A DNA stretch of 64,000 nucleotides from the NCBI RefSeq assembly GCF_039729015.1, contig NZ_CP155792.1:3306001-3370000 (forward strand), written 5' to 3'. A model generated the notes under the pieces. It was not told the origin of the DNA. It was given only the letters and a program-made list of their open reading frames with translations, and did no database searches. Each line of letters starts with the position of its first letter. Positions within the stretch are counted from its first letter, which is position 1. This document shows, one piece after another, positions 1 to 8,231 of this stretch. The position numbers and the translations under genes are program-made. Origin of the DNA: Blastococcus sp. HT6-30. GTDB taxonomy: Bacteria; Actinomycetota; Actinomycetes; Mycobacteriales; Geodermatophilaceae.

Positions 1-1579
1 TCGCATCGAGGATCACGTAGGCCTGGTCGGTGCCGGCCGGCACGTAACCGACCTGGGCGACCGGCAGCCCCGCCCGCTGCACCGCGTCGCCCGACAGGTC
101 GCCGAGCGCGCCGGCGAGCACCCGCAGGTCACCGAGCGTCGTCTGCTCGTCGAGTGTCAACGCCTCCGAGGCCCGGTCGAGGAAGCGGGCGAGGGTGACC
201 GGGTCGAGCAACGTGTCCGCGGACATCGCCGCGCGCAGGGTCGAGGTGAGCAGCCGCTGGGCCCGCTCGGCCACGGCGGCGCCCGTGCTATCGGTCCCGC
301 TGTCACCCGGCTGCAGGAAGCCCGACGCCGCGGTGCCGGAGAGTTCGGAGGGCCCGGCCGGTGGCGGGGTCGCCGCGGCCGCGATCGCGCCCGACGGCAC
401 GACGCAGACCGGGACGCCGCCCAGCGCGTCGACCATTCCGGGCAGGTCGGTGAGGTCGACGCCGAGGTAGTGGTCGATCCGCAGGCCGGACAGCTGCTGG
501 ACGGCCCGGACCAGGCACGCCGGCCCGCCGTCGAGCAGCGCGCCGGCGAACGCCTCGGTGGCCGGGTTCCGGAGCTCACCGTCCGCCGTGCGACACGCGG
601 GGGTGTCCACCAGCGCCGTGGGCGGCACGCTCACCAGCACGGCGCGGTCGCCCTCGGCCGCGACCGAGACCACCAGGGTGGCCACCGAGGCCGCCCCCGT
701 CTGCCCCGGGATGCCGGTGCCGACGACGAGGTAGGTGTCGGCGGCCTCCTGCAGTTGCGGGGCCAGCACCTCGGGGCCGTCGACGGCGAGCGCGTCCACC
801 CGGTCGATGCGCTGGTCGACGTAGAAGTAGAGGCCCAGGTGGTAGAGGAGGACGACGCCGACGATGCCGGCCAGGGCGATCGCCGCACGAGCGAGGCGGC
901 GGTGCCCCGGACTCCGCGGCGGGCGGGCGGCGGCGGGACGGCGCACGGTGGCCCCCGACGGGAGCGGCGGGGCCAGCCCCGGCAGCGGCGGGATCGGGCC
1001 GCTGCGCCGGGAGGGACGCTCGTCGGGCGCCCAGGCCGCCGGCGACCGGCCAGGCGTCGGCGGCACCGGGGGCGGCCCGGGGTGCGCGCCGGGAAGCGGT
1101 GGGAGCCCCGGCCGGACCGGGGGCTCCTCGAGCCCGACCCCCGCGACGGGCGGGGTCCCCGCGTGCGCCGACGGCACCGGGGGCAGACCGGCCTGGGAGC
1201 CGGGCGGCCGGGCGGCGCCGGGTACCGGAGGCAGTCCCGCCTGCGCGGCGGGGACGTCCTCGGCACGGGCAGCAGTCCGGTCCGGAGCGGCGGTGGTCCC
1301 GCCGCGGTCTGCCGCCGGCCGACGTCCGGGCCGCCGCCTGTGCTCCTCCGCCTCCGCGGCGGTGGCGCGCCCGAGACGGCTGCTCCTGCCCGGCTCCACC
1401 GCGCCCCGGCGGGCGGCACGCCGGCCGCCGACCGCGCTGCCCTGCCGGGCGATCAGCTGCTCGACGGTGACCGGCTCGGCGGCGCCGCCCTGGGCCGCCC
1501 GCCCGCGGCGGGTGCGCCCGGGGACGTCGCGGTCGCCCGCGCCGTCCCGCGTCGGCTGGTCACCCACAGGTGTCGACAC
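1..1579 (-). CDS. LCP (LytR-CpsA-Psr)-like membrane protein, 3' end outside window
   Basis: LCP proteins attach glycopolymers to peptidoglycan at the outer face of the membrane. This one has a basic, proline-rich cytoplasmic N-terminus with repeated LPPVP/PPVPG blocks (about residues 85-190), one membrane segment (about 230-248) and an external LCP-type domain. The domain shows the family block DHYLGVDLTDLPGMVDALGG. The usual catalytic Asp/Arg positions look replaced: GTGIPG stands where GSDSR is expected, and SVPPTAL where SIPRD is expected. It may therefore be a non-catalytic relative. GTG at 1579 follows GAGAAG; no stop is seen because the gene runs off the left edge. Family placement is good, activity uncertain. 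Confidence 0.75.
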   Translation of the reverse strand, partial: MSTPVGDQPTRDGAGDRDVPGRTRRGRAAQGGAAEPVTVEQLIARQGSAVGGRRAARRGAVEPGRSSRLGRATAAEAEEHRRRPGRRPAADRGGTTAAPDRTAARAEDVPAAQAGLPPVPGAARPPGSQAGLPPVPSAHAGTPPVAGVGLEEPPVRPGLPPLPGAHPGPPPVPPTPGRSPAAWAPDERPSRRSGPIPPLPGLAPPLPSGATVRRPAAARPPRSPGHRRLARAAIALAGIVGVVLLYHLGLYFYVDQRIDRVDALAVDGPEVLAPQLQEAADTYLVVGTGIPGQTGAASVATLVVSVAAEGDRAVLVSVPPTALVDTPACRTADGELRNPATEAFAGALLDGGPACLVRAVQQLSGLRIDHYLGVDLTDLPGMVDALGGVPVCVVPSGAIAAAATPPPAGPSELSGTAASGFLQPGDSGTDSTGAAVAERAQRLLTSTLRAAMSADTLLDPVTLARFLDRASEALTLDEQTTLGDLRVLAGALGDLSGDAVQRAGLPVAQVGYVPAGTDQAYVILDA

Positions 1580-1719
1580 CTTCTCGTCGTCCGCTCGTCC
1601 CCGTCCGTCGCGCCACGATACGGGCCGATGCGCCCCGACCACGCCGACGCGCGGCAGCCGCAGACGCAACGGGAGCAACCGAATGGTGGCCCACCGGCGC
1701 ACTGCGTAGCCTTCGCCGG

Positions 1720-2688
1720 GTGCGCATCCCCTCCGTGCCCGGCCCCTCCGACGTGTTCGCGCTGGTAGGGGGCGTGCGCGAGGGCCTCGGCGACGCCCTC
1801 GCCCTCGTGCCCCGCGCCGCCGCCGCGCTCGGTCACATGGAGGAGCTGCTGGAGCGGGTCTCCGGCGCGGTCGACCGGGTCGAGACGCTGCTGGACCGGG
1901 CCGACGGGGCGATCACGCGCCTGGACACGACGCGCTCGCGGGCCGACGAGGCGATCGAAGGCGTCGGGGCGACCCGGCAACGCGCCGACGACGCCATCGC
2001 CGGCATGAGCGAGACCCGGCAACACGCCGACGACGCCATCGCCGGCATGAACGAGACCCGGCAACGCGCCGACGACGCCATCGCCGGCATGAGCGAGACC
2101 CGGCAACGCGCCGACGACGCCATCGCCGGCATGAGCGAGACCCGGCAACGCGCCGACGACGCCATCGCCGGCATGAGCGAGACCCGGCAACACGCCGACG
2201 ACGCCATCGCCGGCATGAACGAGACCCGGCAACACGCCGACGACGCCATCGCCGGCATGAACGAGACCCGGCAACGCGCCGACGACGCCATCGACCGGGT
2301 CGGGGGCACTGCCGGGCGCGCGGACGGCGTCGTCGACCGGGCCGAGGGCATGGTCGGCCGCATCGAGCCCCTGCTGGGCGACTACGAGCCGGCCCTCACC
2401 GCCCTCGCGCCGGCGATCCGCAGGCTGGCGGCCTCGTTCGACGCGACCGAGGTCGACGCGCTGATCACGATCATCGACCGGCTACCGCGGCTGGTGACGC
2501 ACCTGGACGAGGACATCCTCCCCGTTCTCGAGGGCCTCGAGAGCGTCGGCACGGACGTGCGGGACCTGGTCGACACGGTCCAGGACATGCGGCAGATCGT
2601 GAAGGGCTTCCCCGGATCGAAGCTCTTCCGTCGTCGCGGCGCCGAGGAGATCGCCGACGACGAGGCGAGGGAGAGCGCCGACGCGTGA
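1720..2688 (+). CDS. Coiled-coil protein with tandem 14-residue repeats
   Basis: 322-residue protein of unknown function. The N-terminal third is amphipathic helix, followed by a run of 14-residue repeats of the form TRQRADDAIAGMSE (about residues 86-190), which is two heptads per unit and predicts a long coiled coil. The C-terminal part is helical and ends in a basic patch with FPGSKLFRRRG and an acidic tail. No signal peptide or membrane segment is visible, so a cytoplasmic scaffold or DNA- or membrane-associated role is possible. GTG at 1720 was chosen because conserved-looking sequence begins there; no good Shine-Dalgarno is seen. It diverges from the LCP gene with about 140 bp between the starts. 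I recall similar C-termini in actinobacterial hypothetical proteins but no tested function. Confidence 0.75.
   Translation: MRIPSVPGPSDVFALVGGVREGLGDALALVPRAAAALGHMEELLERVSGAVDRVETLLDRADGAITRLDTTRSRADEAIEGVGATRQRADDAIAGMSETRQHADDAIAGMNETRQRADDAIAGMSETRQRADDAIAGMSETRQRADDAIAGMSETRQHADDAIAGMNETRQHADDAIAGMNETRQRADDAIDRVGGTAGRADGVVDRAEGMVGRIEPLLGDYEPALTALAPAIRRLAASFDATEVDALITIIDRLPRLVTHLDEDILPVLEGLESVGTDVRDLVDTVQDMRQIVKGFPGSKLFRRRGAEEIADDEARESADA
1981..2274 (+). repeat. Seven tandem 42-bp repeats inside the coiled-coil gene
   Basis: Seven complete 42-bp units run head to tail from 1981, with a partial eighth to about 2297. Units are identical except at two codons that change together: CGC (Arg) pairs with AGC (Ser) in units 1, 3, 4 and 5, and CAC (His) pairs with AAC (Asn) in units 2, 6 and 7. 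Near-zero synonymous variation indicates recent expansion by slippage or unequal recombination. The period is a multiple of three, so copy-number change keeps the frame. Confidence 0.95.
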
Positions 2689-2713
2689 GCCGGCGCCCTC
2701 CCCCGCCCGGCGG

Positions 2714-3184
2714 TCAGGAGTCCTGTGGAGACGCCGGCTCCGAGGCCCCGGGCCCGGGGCCGGTCTCGGTCGGGTAGCCGAGCGCACGGACGACGTCGCC
2801 GATCCGCTCGAAGGTCTCGCCCTCGGGCAGCCGCGCCAGCTCGGCGGCGACGACGTCGGGCGCCCGGTGGTCCCGGGCGGCCTCGACCAGCTCGGGTCCG
2901 GTGCTCGGGAAGTCCGCACGGTCCAGCCAGCGGGCCAGCTCGGCCCGCGCGACGACGGCGTCCTCGGTCATGCCCACCGGCACACCGCCGGTCAGCGTGC
3001 CGGCCGGGTCCGCGTCGATGTCGGGGTCACCCTCGGCGACCGGCTCCACCTCGCGCCACTCGTGCGCGCGGGTGGCCCGCTCGGCCTTCATCATCCCCTG
3101 CACCTCGTGCTCGAGCTCCTCGTCGAGCCGCGGGTTGTGCTTGGTGCTGCGCGAGCCGGCGAAGTCGCCTGCGGACTCGGTCAC
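2714..3184 (-). CDS. DUF2795 family protein
   Basis: 156-residue soluble acidic protein. The C-terminal half has the DUF2795 pattern: an ARAELARWLDRADFP block, then a helix with APDVVAAELARLP and a closing DVVRALGYP. The N-terminal half is charged and disordered-looking. The molecular role is not established; such proteins are common in actinobacteria and often sit near other small stress-type genes. GTG at 3184 is preceded by AGGAGGA at good spacing. It lies 57 bp downstream of the DUF2945 gene on the same strand, so the two are probably co-transcribed. Confidence 0.8.
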   Translation of the reverse strand: MTESAGDFAGSRSTKHNPRLDEELEHEVQGMMKAERATRAHEWREVEPVAEGDPDIDADPAGTLTGGVPVGMTEDAVVARAELARWLDRADFPSTGPELVEAARDHRAPDVVAAELARLPEGETFERIGDVVRALGYPTETGPGPGASEPASPQDS

Positions 3185-3241
3185 GTGTTCCTCCTGGTGT
3201 TCGGGCCCGGCGCCGCCGGGCCGTGGATCCGAGCGCGGGGC

Positions 3242-3451
3242 TCAGGCCTCGTCGAGCGCGCCGGGCTTGTGCACCGCGGTGCGCCCGCTCTTGTCGCTGC
3301 GGACCTCGTACTGCGGGTCGTCCTCGCTGGCCCGCACGGTGCGACCGGAGGCCTCGGTGTCGGAGGTGATCTTCCGCTCCACCGTGCCCTCGACCTCCCT
3401 GCCGTGGCTGTTCCAGGTGACGTGGTCACCCTTCTTCAGGTCGTCGGACAT
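3242..3451 (-). CDS. DUF2945 family (hypervirulence-associated TUDOR-like) small protein
   Basis: 69-residue basic/acidic protein. It begins with the family hallmark KKGDHVTWNSHGREVEGTV and continues with EVRSDKSGRTAVHKP, the pattern of the DUF2945 or 'hypervirulence associated protein TUDOR domain' family. The fold is a small beta barrel; the bacterial function is unknown. ATG at 3451 follows GGGAGAGG about 3 nt upstream. A longer in-frame extension to 3538 lacks family similarity, so it was rejected. It is the first gene of a likely two-gene unit with the DUF2795 gene. Confidence 0.85.
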   Translation of the reverse strand: MSDDLKKGDHVTWNSHGREVEGTVERKITSDTEASGRTVRASEDDPQYEVRSDKSGRTAVHKPGALDEA

Positions 3452-3553
3452 CGCCTCTCCCCGGCTCGTGGACGGTGCTGCTGCCGTGCCCGCGGCGGCA
3501 CCGGGGCACACATCGGTCGGCCGAGACCGGGGGCACACCTAGGCTGGACCGAC

Positions 3554-4342
3554 GTGACCTCTCCCGACGGCGCCGTCTTCACCGACGGCCTGCGACCGGT
3601 CGACGTCCTCACCGTCGTCGCGGTGACCGACGTGACCCCCTCGGTGCGGCGGGTGACCCTGTCCGGGGACGCCGCCGTCGTGGCCGCGGCCGGGCCCACC
3701 GTGAACCTCCTCGTACCGCGGGTCGACGACCCGGACCCACGCTGGCCGCGCATCCAGCGGGACGGCCGGATCGTGTGGCCCGAGGGCGGCCACGGGGTCG
3801 CGCTGCGCAGCTACACGGCCCGGCGGCAGGACCCGGCCGCCGGCGAGGTAGACATCGACTTCGTCCTGCACGGCGACGGGCCGGCCGCCGCCTGGGCGGG
3901 GGCGGCGCGGCCCGGTGCGCTGCTCGGGATCGCCGGTGCCGCCTCGCTCGCCGAGCGGCCGGCGCGCTGGCTGCTGCTCGCCGCCGACGAGACCGCTCTG
4001 CCGGCCGTGAGCCGCATCCTCGCCGCCGCCCCGCCGCAGACGGCCGGGGTCGCCTACCTGGAGGTGGCCGGCCCGGCCGAGGAGCAGGAGCTCGCGGCAC
4101 CGGCCGGCGTCGAGCTGCGCTGGCTGCACCGCGGGCCCACGCCCCCGGGGAAGAGCACGCTCCTGGTCGATGCCGTGGCGGCCCTGGACCCTCCGCAGGA
4201 CGAGGACGTCTTCGCCTGGGTGGGTGCGGAGTCGGCCGCGGTCCGCGCCATCCGGGCCGACCTGCGGGGCCGGTGGGGGCTGGGGCGGGCGCAGCACCAC
4301 GCGATCGGCTACTGGCGTCTGGGCCGCGCCATGGGGGGCTGA
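3554..4342 (+). CDS. Siderophore-interacting protein (FAD-binding ferric reductase family)
   Basis: 262-residue cytoplasmic flavoprotein of the siderophore-interacting (SIP) family, which reduces ferric siderophores with NAD(P)H. The N-terminal FAD barrel shows VRRVTLSG and RSYTARR, the flavin-binding R-x-Y-T motif, followed by DIDFVLHGDGPAAAWA. The C-terminal SIP domain has LLAADETALPAVSRIL and the terminal AIGYWRLG block. Length matches the family (about 250-280). GTG at 3554 begins where similarity begins; the start is weakly supported by ribosome-binding sequence. It is a single gene with no siderophore transporter nearby, so it probably serves iron release from imported xenosiderophores. 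Confidence 0.9.
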   Translation: MTSPDGAVFTDGLRPVDVLTVVAVTDVTPSVRRVTLSGDAAVVAAAGPTVNLLVPRVDDPDPRWPRIQRDGRIVWPEGGHGVALRSYTARRQDPAAGEVDIDFVLHGDGPAAAWAGAARPGALLGIAGAASLAERPARWLLLAADETALPAVSRILAAAPPQTAGVAYLEVAGPAEEQELAAPAGVELRWLHRGPTPPGKSTLLVDAVAALDPPQDEDVFAWVGAESAAVRAIRADLRGRWGLGRAQHHAIGYWRLGRAMGG

Positions 4343-4430
4343 GGAACGCCCCGGCGCCGCCGGGAGCGCTCCCAGCAAGTTCGCAGGTAGCGTCCAGCCC
4401 GACCGCAGCCCTTCGCCCGACCCTGGGTGC

Positions 4431-5198
4431 ATGACGACGACGGCATCGGCCCACGCGACCGGAGGAGCAGTGTCCGGGAACGAGCCCACCGGCCGCCCGG
4501 CCCCGGAGGCCCGCCTCCTGGTGGTCGACGACGAGCCGAACATCCGCGAGCTGCTGTCGGCGAGCCTCCGCTACGCGGGCTTCGAGGTCGCCACCGCGGC
4601 CGACGGGCAGCAGGCGCTCGCGCTCGCCGCGTCGTTCCGCCCGGACCTGCTGGTGCTCGACGTGATGATGCCCGGGCTCGACGGCTTCGGCGTCGTCCGC
4701 CGGCTGCGCGAGACCGGCCGCCACACCCCGGTGCTGTTCCTGACCGCCCGGGACGCCCCGGAGGACAAGATCTCCGGGCTCACCCTCGGCGGGGACGACT
4801 ACGTCACCAAACCGTTCAGCCTGGACGAGGTCGTGGCGCGCATCCGGGCCGTCCTCCGGCGCACGACGGGTGCGCAGCGCCCGGCCGAGGCGCCCCGGCT
4901 GACCTTCGCCGACATCGAGCTGGACGAGGAGTCGCACGAGGTCATCAAGGCCGGTGAGGTCATCAGCCTCTCCCCGACCGAGTTCAAGCTGCTGCGCTAC
5001 CTCATGGCCAACGCCGGTCGGGTGCTGTCGAAGGCGCAGATCCTCGACCACGTGTGGAACTACGACTTCAACGGCGAGGCCAACGTCGTGGAGTCCTACA
5101 TCTCCTATCTGCGCCGCAAGATCGACACGACCGAGCCCCGCCTGCTGCAGACCATCCGCGGGGTCGGCTACACCCTGCGGCTGCCGCGCGGCTCGTGA
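4431..5198 (+). CDS. OmpR/PhoB-family response regulator
   Basis: 255-residue DNA-binding response regulator. The receiver domain (about residues 28-145) has the acidic pair in VVDDEP, phosphoacceptor Asp about residue 77 in LVLDVMMPGLDG, the T of LFLTARD and Lys in DDYVTKPFS. The C-terminal winged helix (about 160-255) contains LSPTEFKLLRYLMANAGRVL and ends GVGYTLRLP. ATG at 4431 gives an N-terminal extension; a GTG at 4470 preceded by GGAGGAG (4461-4467) would give a protein starting VSGNEP and is a serious alternative. The stop overlaps the sensor kinase start, so the pair is translationally coupled. The stimulus cannot be told from sequence. Confidence 0.95.
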   Translation: MTTTASAHATGGAVSGNEPTGRPAPEARLLVVDDEPNIRELLSASLRYAGFEVATAADGQQALALAASFRPDLLVLDVMMPGLDGFGVVRRLRETGRHTPVLFLTARDAPEDKISGLTLGGDDYVTKPFSLDEVVARIRAVLRRTTGAQRPAEAPRLTFADIELDEESHEVIKAGEVISLSPTEFKLLRYLMANAGRVLSKAQILDHVWNYDFNGEANVVESYISYLRRKIDTTEPRLLQTIRGVGYTLRLPRGS

Positions 5199-6667
5199 CC
5201 CCTCCGGCCGCCCGAGGCCCGCGGGTGCCCCTGCGGGTCACCCTCGTCGCGCTGATGGTCGCCTTGCTGAGCGTGGCGCTCCTGGCGACCGGCTTCACCA
5301 CTGCATCCCTGCTGCGTGACTACCTGCAGGACCAGCGGGACGCGGAGCTGCGCGCCGTCGTCGAGAACAACCTGCGACCCGAGCTGGTCAGCGCCTGCCT
5401 CCGGACCGGCCGCCCCCAGCCCAACACCTTCTACGTCGCCTGCCTGACGCCGGACGGCGACGAGCCCGTCGTGATCGGCGAGCCCCGCGGGCCGGGTGAA
5501 GACGCCCTGCCCGACTTGAGCGTGCAGGCGATCGAGCGGCTCCGTGCGGACGGGCGCCCGGTGACGGTGTGGATCGACGGCGCGCAGTGGCGGATGGCCT
5601 CGGGCCAGCTGCCCGGCGGCTACACGCTGGTCGTCGGCGACGACCTCGAGGGCGTCGAGCGGGCCATCTCCCGCCTGATCCGCATCGAGCTGGTCGTCGG
5701 GCTGGCACTCCTCGTGCTCCTCGGCGCCACCGGCTACGTACTGGTGCGCAACAGCCTCCGTCCGCTGGCCGACGTCGAGCGCACCGCCGCCGCCATCGCC
5801 GCGGGAGACCTGTCGCGCCGTGTCCCGGACGGCGACGAGCGCACCGAGGTCGGCCGGCTGTCCACCGCGCTCAACGGGATGCTCGCCCGCATCGAGAGCG
5901 CGTTCCGCGCCCAGCAGGCCTCCGAGGAGCAGGCCCGCGGGTCCGAGCACCGGATGCGCCGGTTCGTCGCCGACGCCAGCCACGAGCTGCGCACGCCGCT
6001 CACCTCGATCCGCGGGTTCGCCGAGCTGTACCGCCAGGGCGCCGTCCGCTCCGAGGCGGACGTCGCCCGGCTGATGCAGCGGATCGAGGCCGAGGGCGGC
6101 CGGATGGGCCTGCTGGTGGAGGACCTGCTGCTGCTGGCCCGCATGGACCAGCAGCGCCCGCTGGCCATGGCCCCGGTGGACCTCGCCGCGGTCGCCGGCG
6201 ACGCCGTCCACGACGCGCGGGCGGTGCAGCCGGACCGGACGATCAGCCTGCACCTGGACGAGTCGCTCACCGACGTCCCCGTCGTGCTCGGCGACGAGAG
6301 CCGGCTGCGCCAGGTGGTGGGCAACCTCGTCACGAATGCCCTGACGCACACACCGCCGGGCACCCGGGTGCAGGTCTCGGTGGCCCAGGACCCGGCCGAT
6401 GCGGACACGCTGCTGCTGCGGGTCGCCGACGACGGCCCGGGCATGGCCGCCGACGACGCGGCGCGCGCGTTCGAGCGGTTCTACCGCGCCGACGCCTCCC
6501 GCACCCGCGCCGCCGGCGGCACCGGCCTGGGCCTGGCGATCGTCTCCTCGCTCGCCGCCGCCCACGGCGGCTCCGCGTCGCTGGCGACCGCGCCCGGGGC
6601 CGGGCTCGCCGTCACCGTGCGGCTTCCGCGCAGCGGGCCGGCCGGGGGCGGCCCACCACCGGCCTGA
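5195..6667 (+). CDS. Sensor histidine kinase (HAMP, HisKA, HATPase)
   Basis: 490-residue membrane sensor kinase partnered with the preceding regulator through a GTGA overlap. Membrane segments at about residues 14-38 and 163-185 bracket an external sensor of about 120 residues containing two cysteines. A HAMP linker follows, then the dimerisation helix with autophosphorylated His about residue 263 in DASHELRTPLTS. The ATPase domain shows NLVTNALTH (N box), ADDGPGMA (G1) and GTGLGLAIV (G2). GTG at 5195 was chosen because it starts just before the first membrane segment and couples to the regulator's stop codon. Confidence 0.95.
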   Translation: MTPPAARGPRVPLRVTLVALMVALLSVALLATGFTTASLLRDYLQDQRDAELRAVVENNLRPELVSACLRTGRPQPNTFYVACLTPDGDEPVVIGEPRGPGEDALPDLSVQAIERLRADGRPVTVWIDGAQWRMASGQLPGGYTLVVGDDLEGVERAISRLIRIELVVGLALLVLLGATGYVLVRNSLRPLADVERTAAAIAAGDLSRRVPDGDERTEVGRLSTALNGMLARIESAFRAQQASEEQARGSEHRMRRFVADASHELRTPLTSIRGFAELYRQGAVRSEADVARLMQRIEAEGGRMGLLVEDLLLLARMDQQRPLAMAPVDLAAVAGDAVHDARAVQPDRTISLHLDESLTDVPVVLGDESRLRQVVGNLVTNALTHTPPGTRVQVSVAQDPADADTLLLRVADDGPGMAADDAARAFERFYRADASRTRAAGGTGLGLAIVSSLAAAHGGSASLATAPGAGLAVTVRLPRSGPAGGGPPPA

Positions 6668-6689
6668 GGGTACTTGCGACCATCTGCCG

Positions 6690-7412
6690 GTGACGACGAA
6701 CGACGGCACCGCGGAGACCGCGGCCCCCTACGACGCCGATCTCATGGCTGCGTCCACCGACCTGGGCGCCGCGCTGCGCGAGTTGATCGAGGCGTCGGTG
6801 ACGACGACGACACCGGCCACGGAGGTGGCGGCGGCGGCCGAGCTGGTGCGGCAGGCGACCGCCCGCATCGGCGTGTCGCGGCGCCCCGCCGCCACGCTGC
6901 CGGTGCTCGACGACCCCTCCGCCGGCCGGCGCGTCTTCAACCCCGTCGTCGGGATCGGCAACGCCCTCGCCCCGCCGCTGCGGGTCCGCCGGGACGGCGA
7001 CGGCGTCGTCGCGGAGGCCACGCTCGGTGTCGCCTACGAGGGCCCACCGAGCTACGTGCACGGCGGTATGAGCGCGCTGTTCATGGACCAGCTGCTCGGC
7101 AGCGCCGCCGGCGCGGCGGGCCTGTGGGGCATGACCGCGCACCTGGAGCTGGACTACCGCGGACCGCTGCCGCTGGAGACGCCGCTGGTGTTCCGGGCGT
7201 GGGTCGAGAGCACCGAGGGACGCAAATCCGTCATCGCCGGCACGATCGCGCTCGCCGCCGAGCCGGGCCGCCCGCTCGTGGAGGCGCGGGGCATCTTCGT
7301 CATGCCCCGGCCGGAGAAGGCGCAGGCCTACTTCGGCGCCATCACCGACGCCGCCGGCAACCACACCCCGCCGCGCCGGCCGGGCGACGCCACGTCGGTG
7401 CAGTGGAGCTGA
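6690..7412 (+). CDS. PaaI-like hotdog-fold thioesterase
   Basis: 240-residue protein whose C-terminal half is a 4HBT hotdog domain: YVHGGMSALFMDQLLG carries the HGG motif and central-helix Asp, followed by HLELDYRGPLPLETPL. Such enzymes hydrolyse acyl-CoA thioesters. The N-terminal approximately 85 residues are an alpha-helical extension with VRQATARIGVSRR. GTG at 6690 lies 22 bp after the kinase stop. The gene end overlaps the cysQ start by 10 bp, so it appears to be transcribed with the sulfate assimilation genes, although a thioesterase role there is not obvious. The substrate is unknown. Confidence 0.8.
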   Translation: MTTNDGTAETAAPYDADLMAASTDLGAALRELIEASVTTTTPATEVAAAAELVRQATARIGVSRRPAATLPVLDDPSAGRRVFNPVVGIGNALAPPLRVRRDGDGVVAEATLGVAYEGPPSYVHGGMSALFMDQLLGSAAGAAGLWGMTAHLELDYRGPLPLETPLVFRAWVESTEGRKSVIAGTIALAAEPGRPLVEARGIFVMPRPEKAQAYFGAITDAAGNHTPPRRPGDATSVQWS

Positions 7413-8146
7413 GCCCCGACGTCGCCGTCGCCGTCCGCGCAGCGCGGGCGGCGGCCGACGCGCTGCTGCCGCTCCGCTCGACCGGGCTCACCGGGCGCCC
7501 GCTGGGGGACGCCGGGGACGCGGCCGGCCAGCGGGCTATCGCCGGCGTGCTCGCCGTCGAACGGCCCGACGACGTGGTGTTCAGCGAGGAGGCCGTCGAC
7601 GACTCCCGGCGCCTGACCGCCGACCGCGTGTGGATCGTCGATCCGCTCGACGGCACGCGCGAGTACTCCGATCCGCCGCGCAGCGACTGGGCGGTGCACG
7701 TGGCGCTCTGGTCCGGCGACGACCTGGTGGCCGCCGCCGTCGCCCTCCCGGCACTCGACGAGGTGCACGTCACCGCCCCGGCGCCCGTGCTGCCCGTCCG
7801 GCCGGACGGACCGGTCCGGATCGCCGTCAGCCGCACCCGCCCACCCGCCGAGGCCCAGGCGGTGGCCGACGCCCTGCACGGGGAGCTCGTCCCCCTGGGC
7901 TCGGCCGGGTACAAGGCCCTGGCCGTGGTGCGGGGCGAGGTCGACGCCTACGTCCACTCCGGCGGCATGTACCAGTGGGACTCCGCCGCCCCGGTCGCGA
8001 TCGCCCGCGCTGCCGGCCTGGTCACCTGCCGCCTGGACGGGTCCCCGCTGGTCTACAACGCCGCCGATCCGTCGCTGCCCGACCTGGTGGTCACCCGTCC
8101 CGAGCTGGCCGACCGGGTGCTGGCTGCGGTGCGCGCGGCGCGATAG
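7403..8146 (+). CDS. cysQ: 3'(2'),5'-bisphosphate nucleotidase CysQ
   Basis: 247-residue inositol-monophosphatase-fold enzyme that removes the 3'-phosphate from PAP/PAPS, clearing the by-product of sulfate activation. Metal ligands are visible in FSEEAVDD and VDPLDGTREYS, the latter matching the mycobacterial CysQ pattern closely; the C-terminal metal site is in MYQWDSAAPVAI. GTG at 7403 overlaps the thioesterase stop. The gene is 85 bp upstream of cysD, which supports the sulfate assimilation assignment over a general inositol phosphatase. Confidence 0.9.
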   Translation: MELSPDVAVAVRAARAAADALLPLRSTGLTGRPLGDAGDAAGQRAIAGVLAVERPDDVVFSEEAVDDSRRLTADRVWIVDPLDGTREYSDPPRSDWAVHVALWSGDDLVAAAVALPALDEVHVTAPAPVLPVRPDGPVRIAVSRTRPPAEAQAVADALHGELVPLGSAGYKALAVVRGEVDAYVHSGGMYQWDSAAPVAIARAAGLVTCRLDGSPLVYNAADPSLPDLVVTRPELADRVLAAVRAAR

Positions 8147-8231
8147 CGGACACTGGGCGGGAATCCGCACCAAGTCGATCGGGTTGCCGCCGGTGGCTCG
8201 ACCGATCCCGAACCCCTTGGAGCTCGCGCAC

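Noticed and set aside
1981-2274. CRISPR array
   Set aside because: Period is 42 bp with no spacers; the repeats are contiguous and keep an open coding frame.
5168-6709. 513-residue minus-strand frame opposite the sensor kinase
   Set aside because: Shadow of the kinase; no ribosome-binding site and no family motif.
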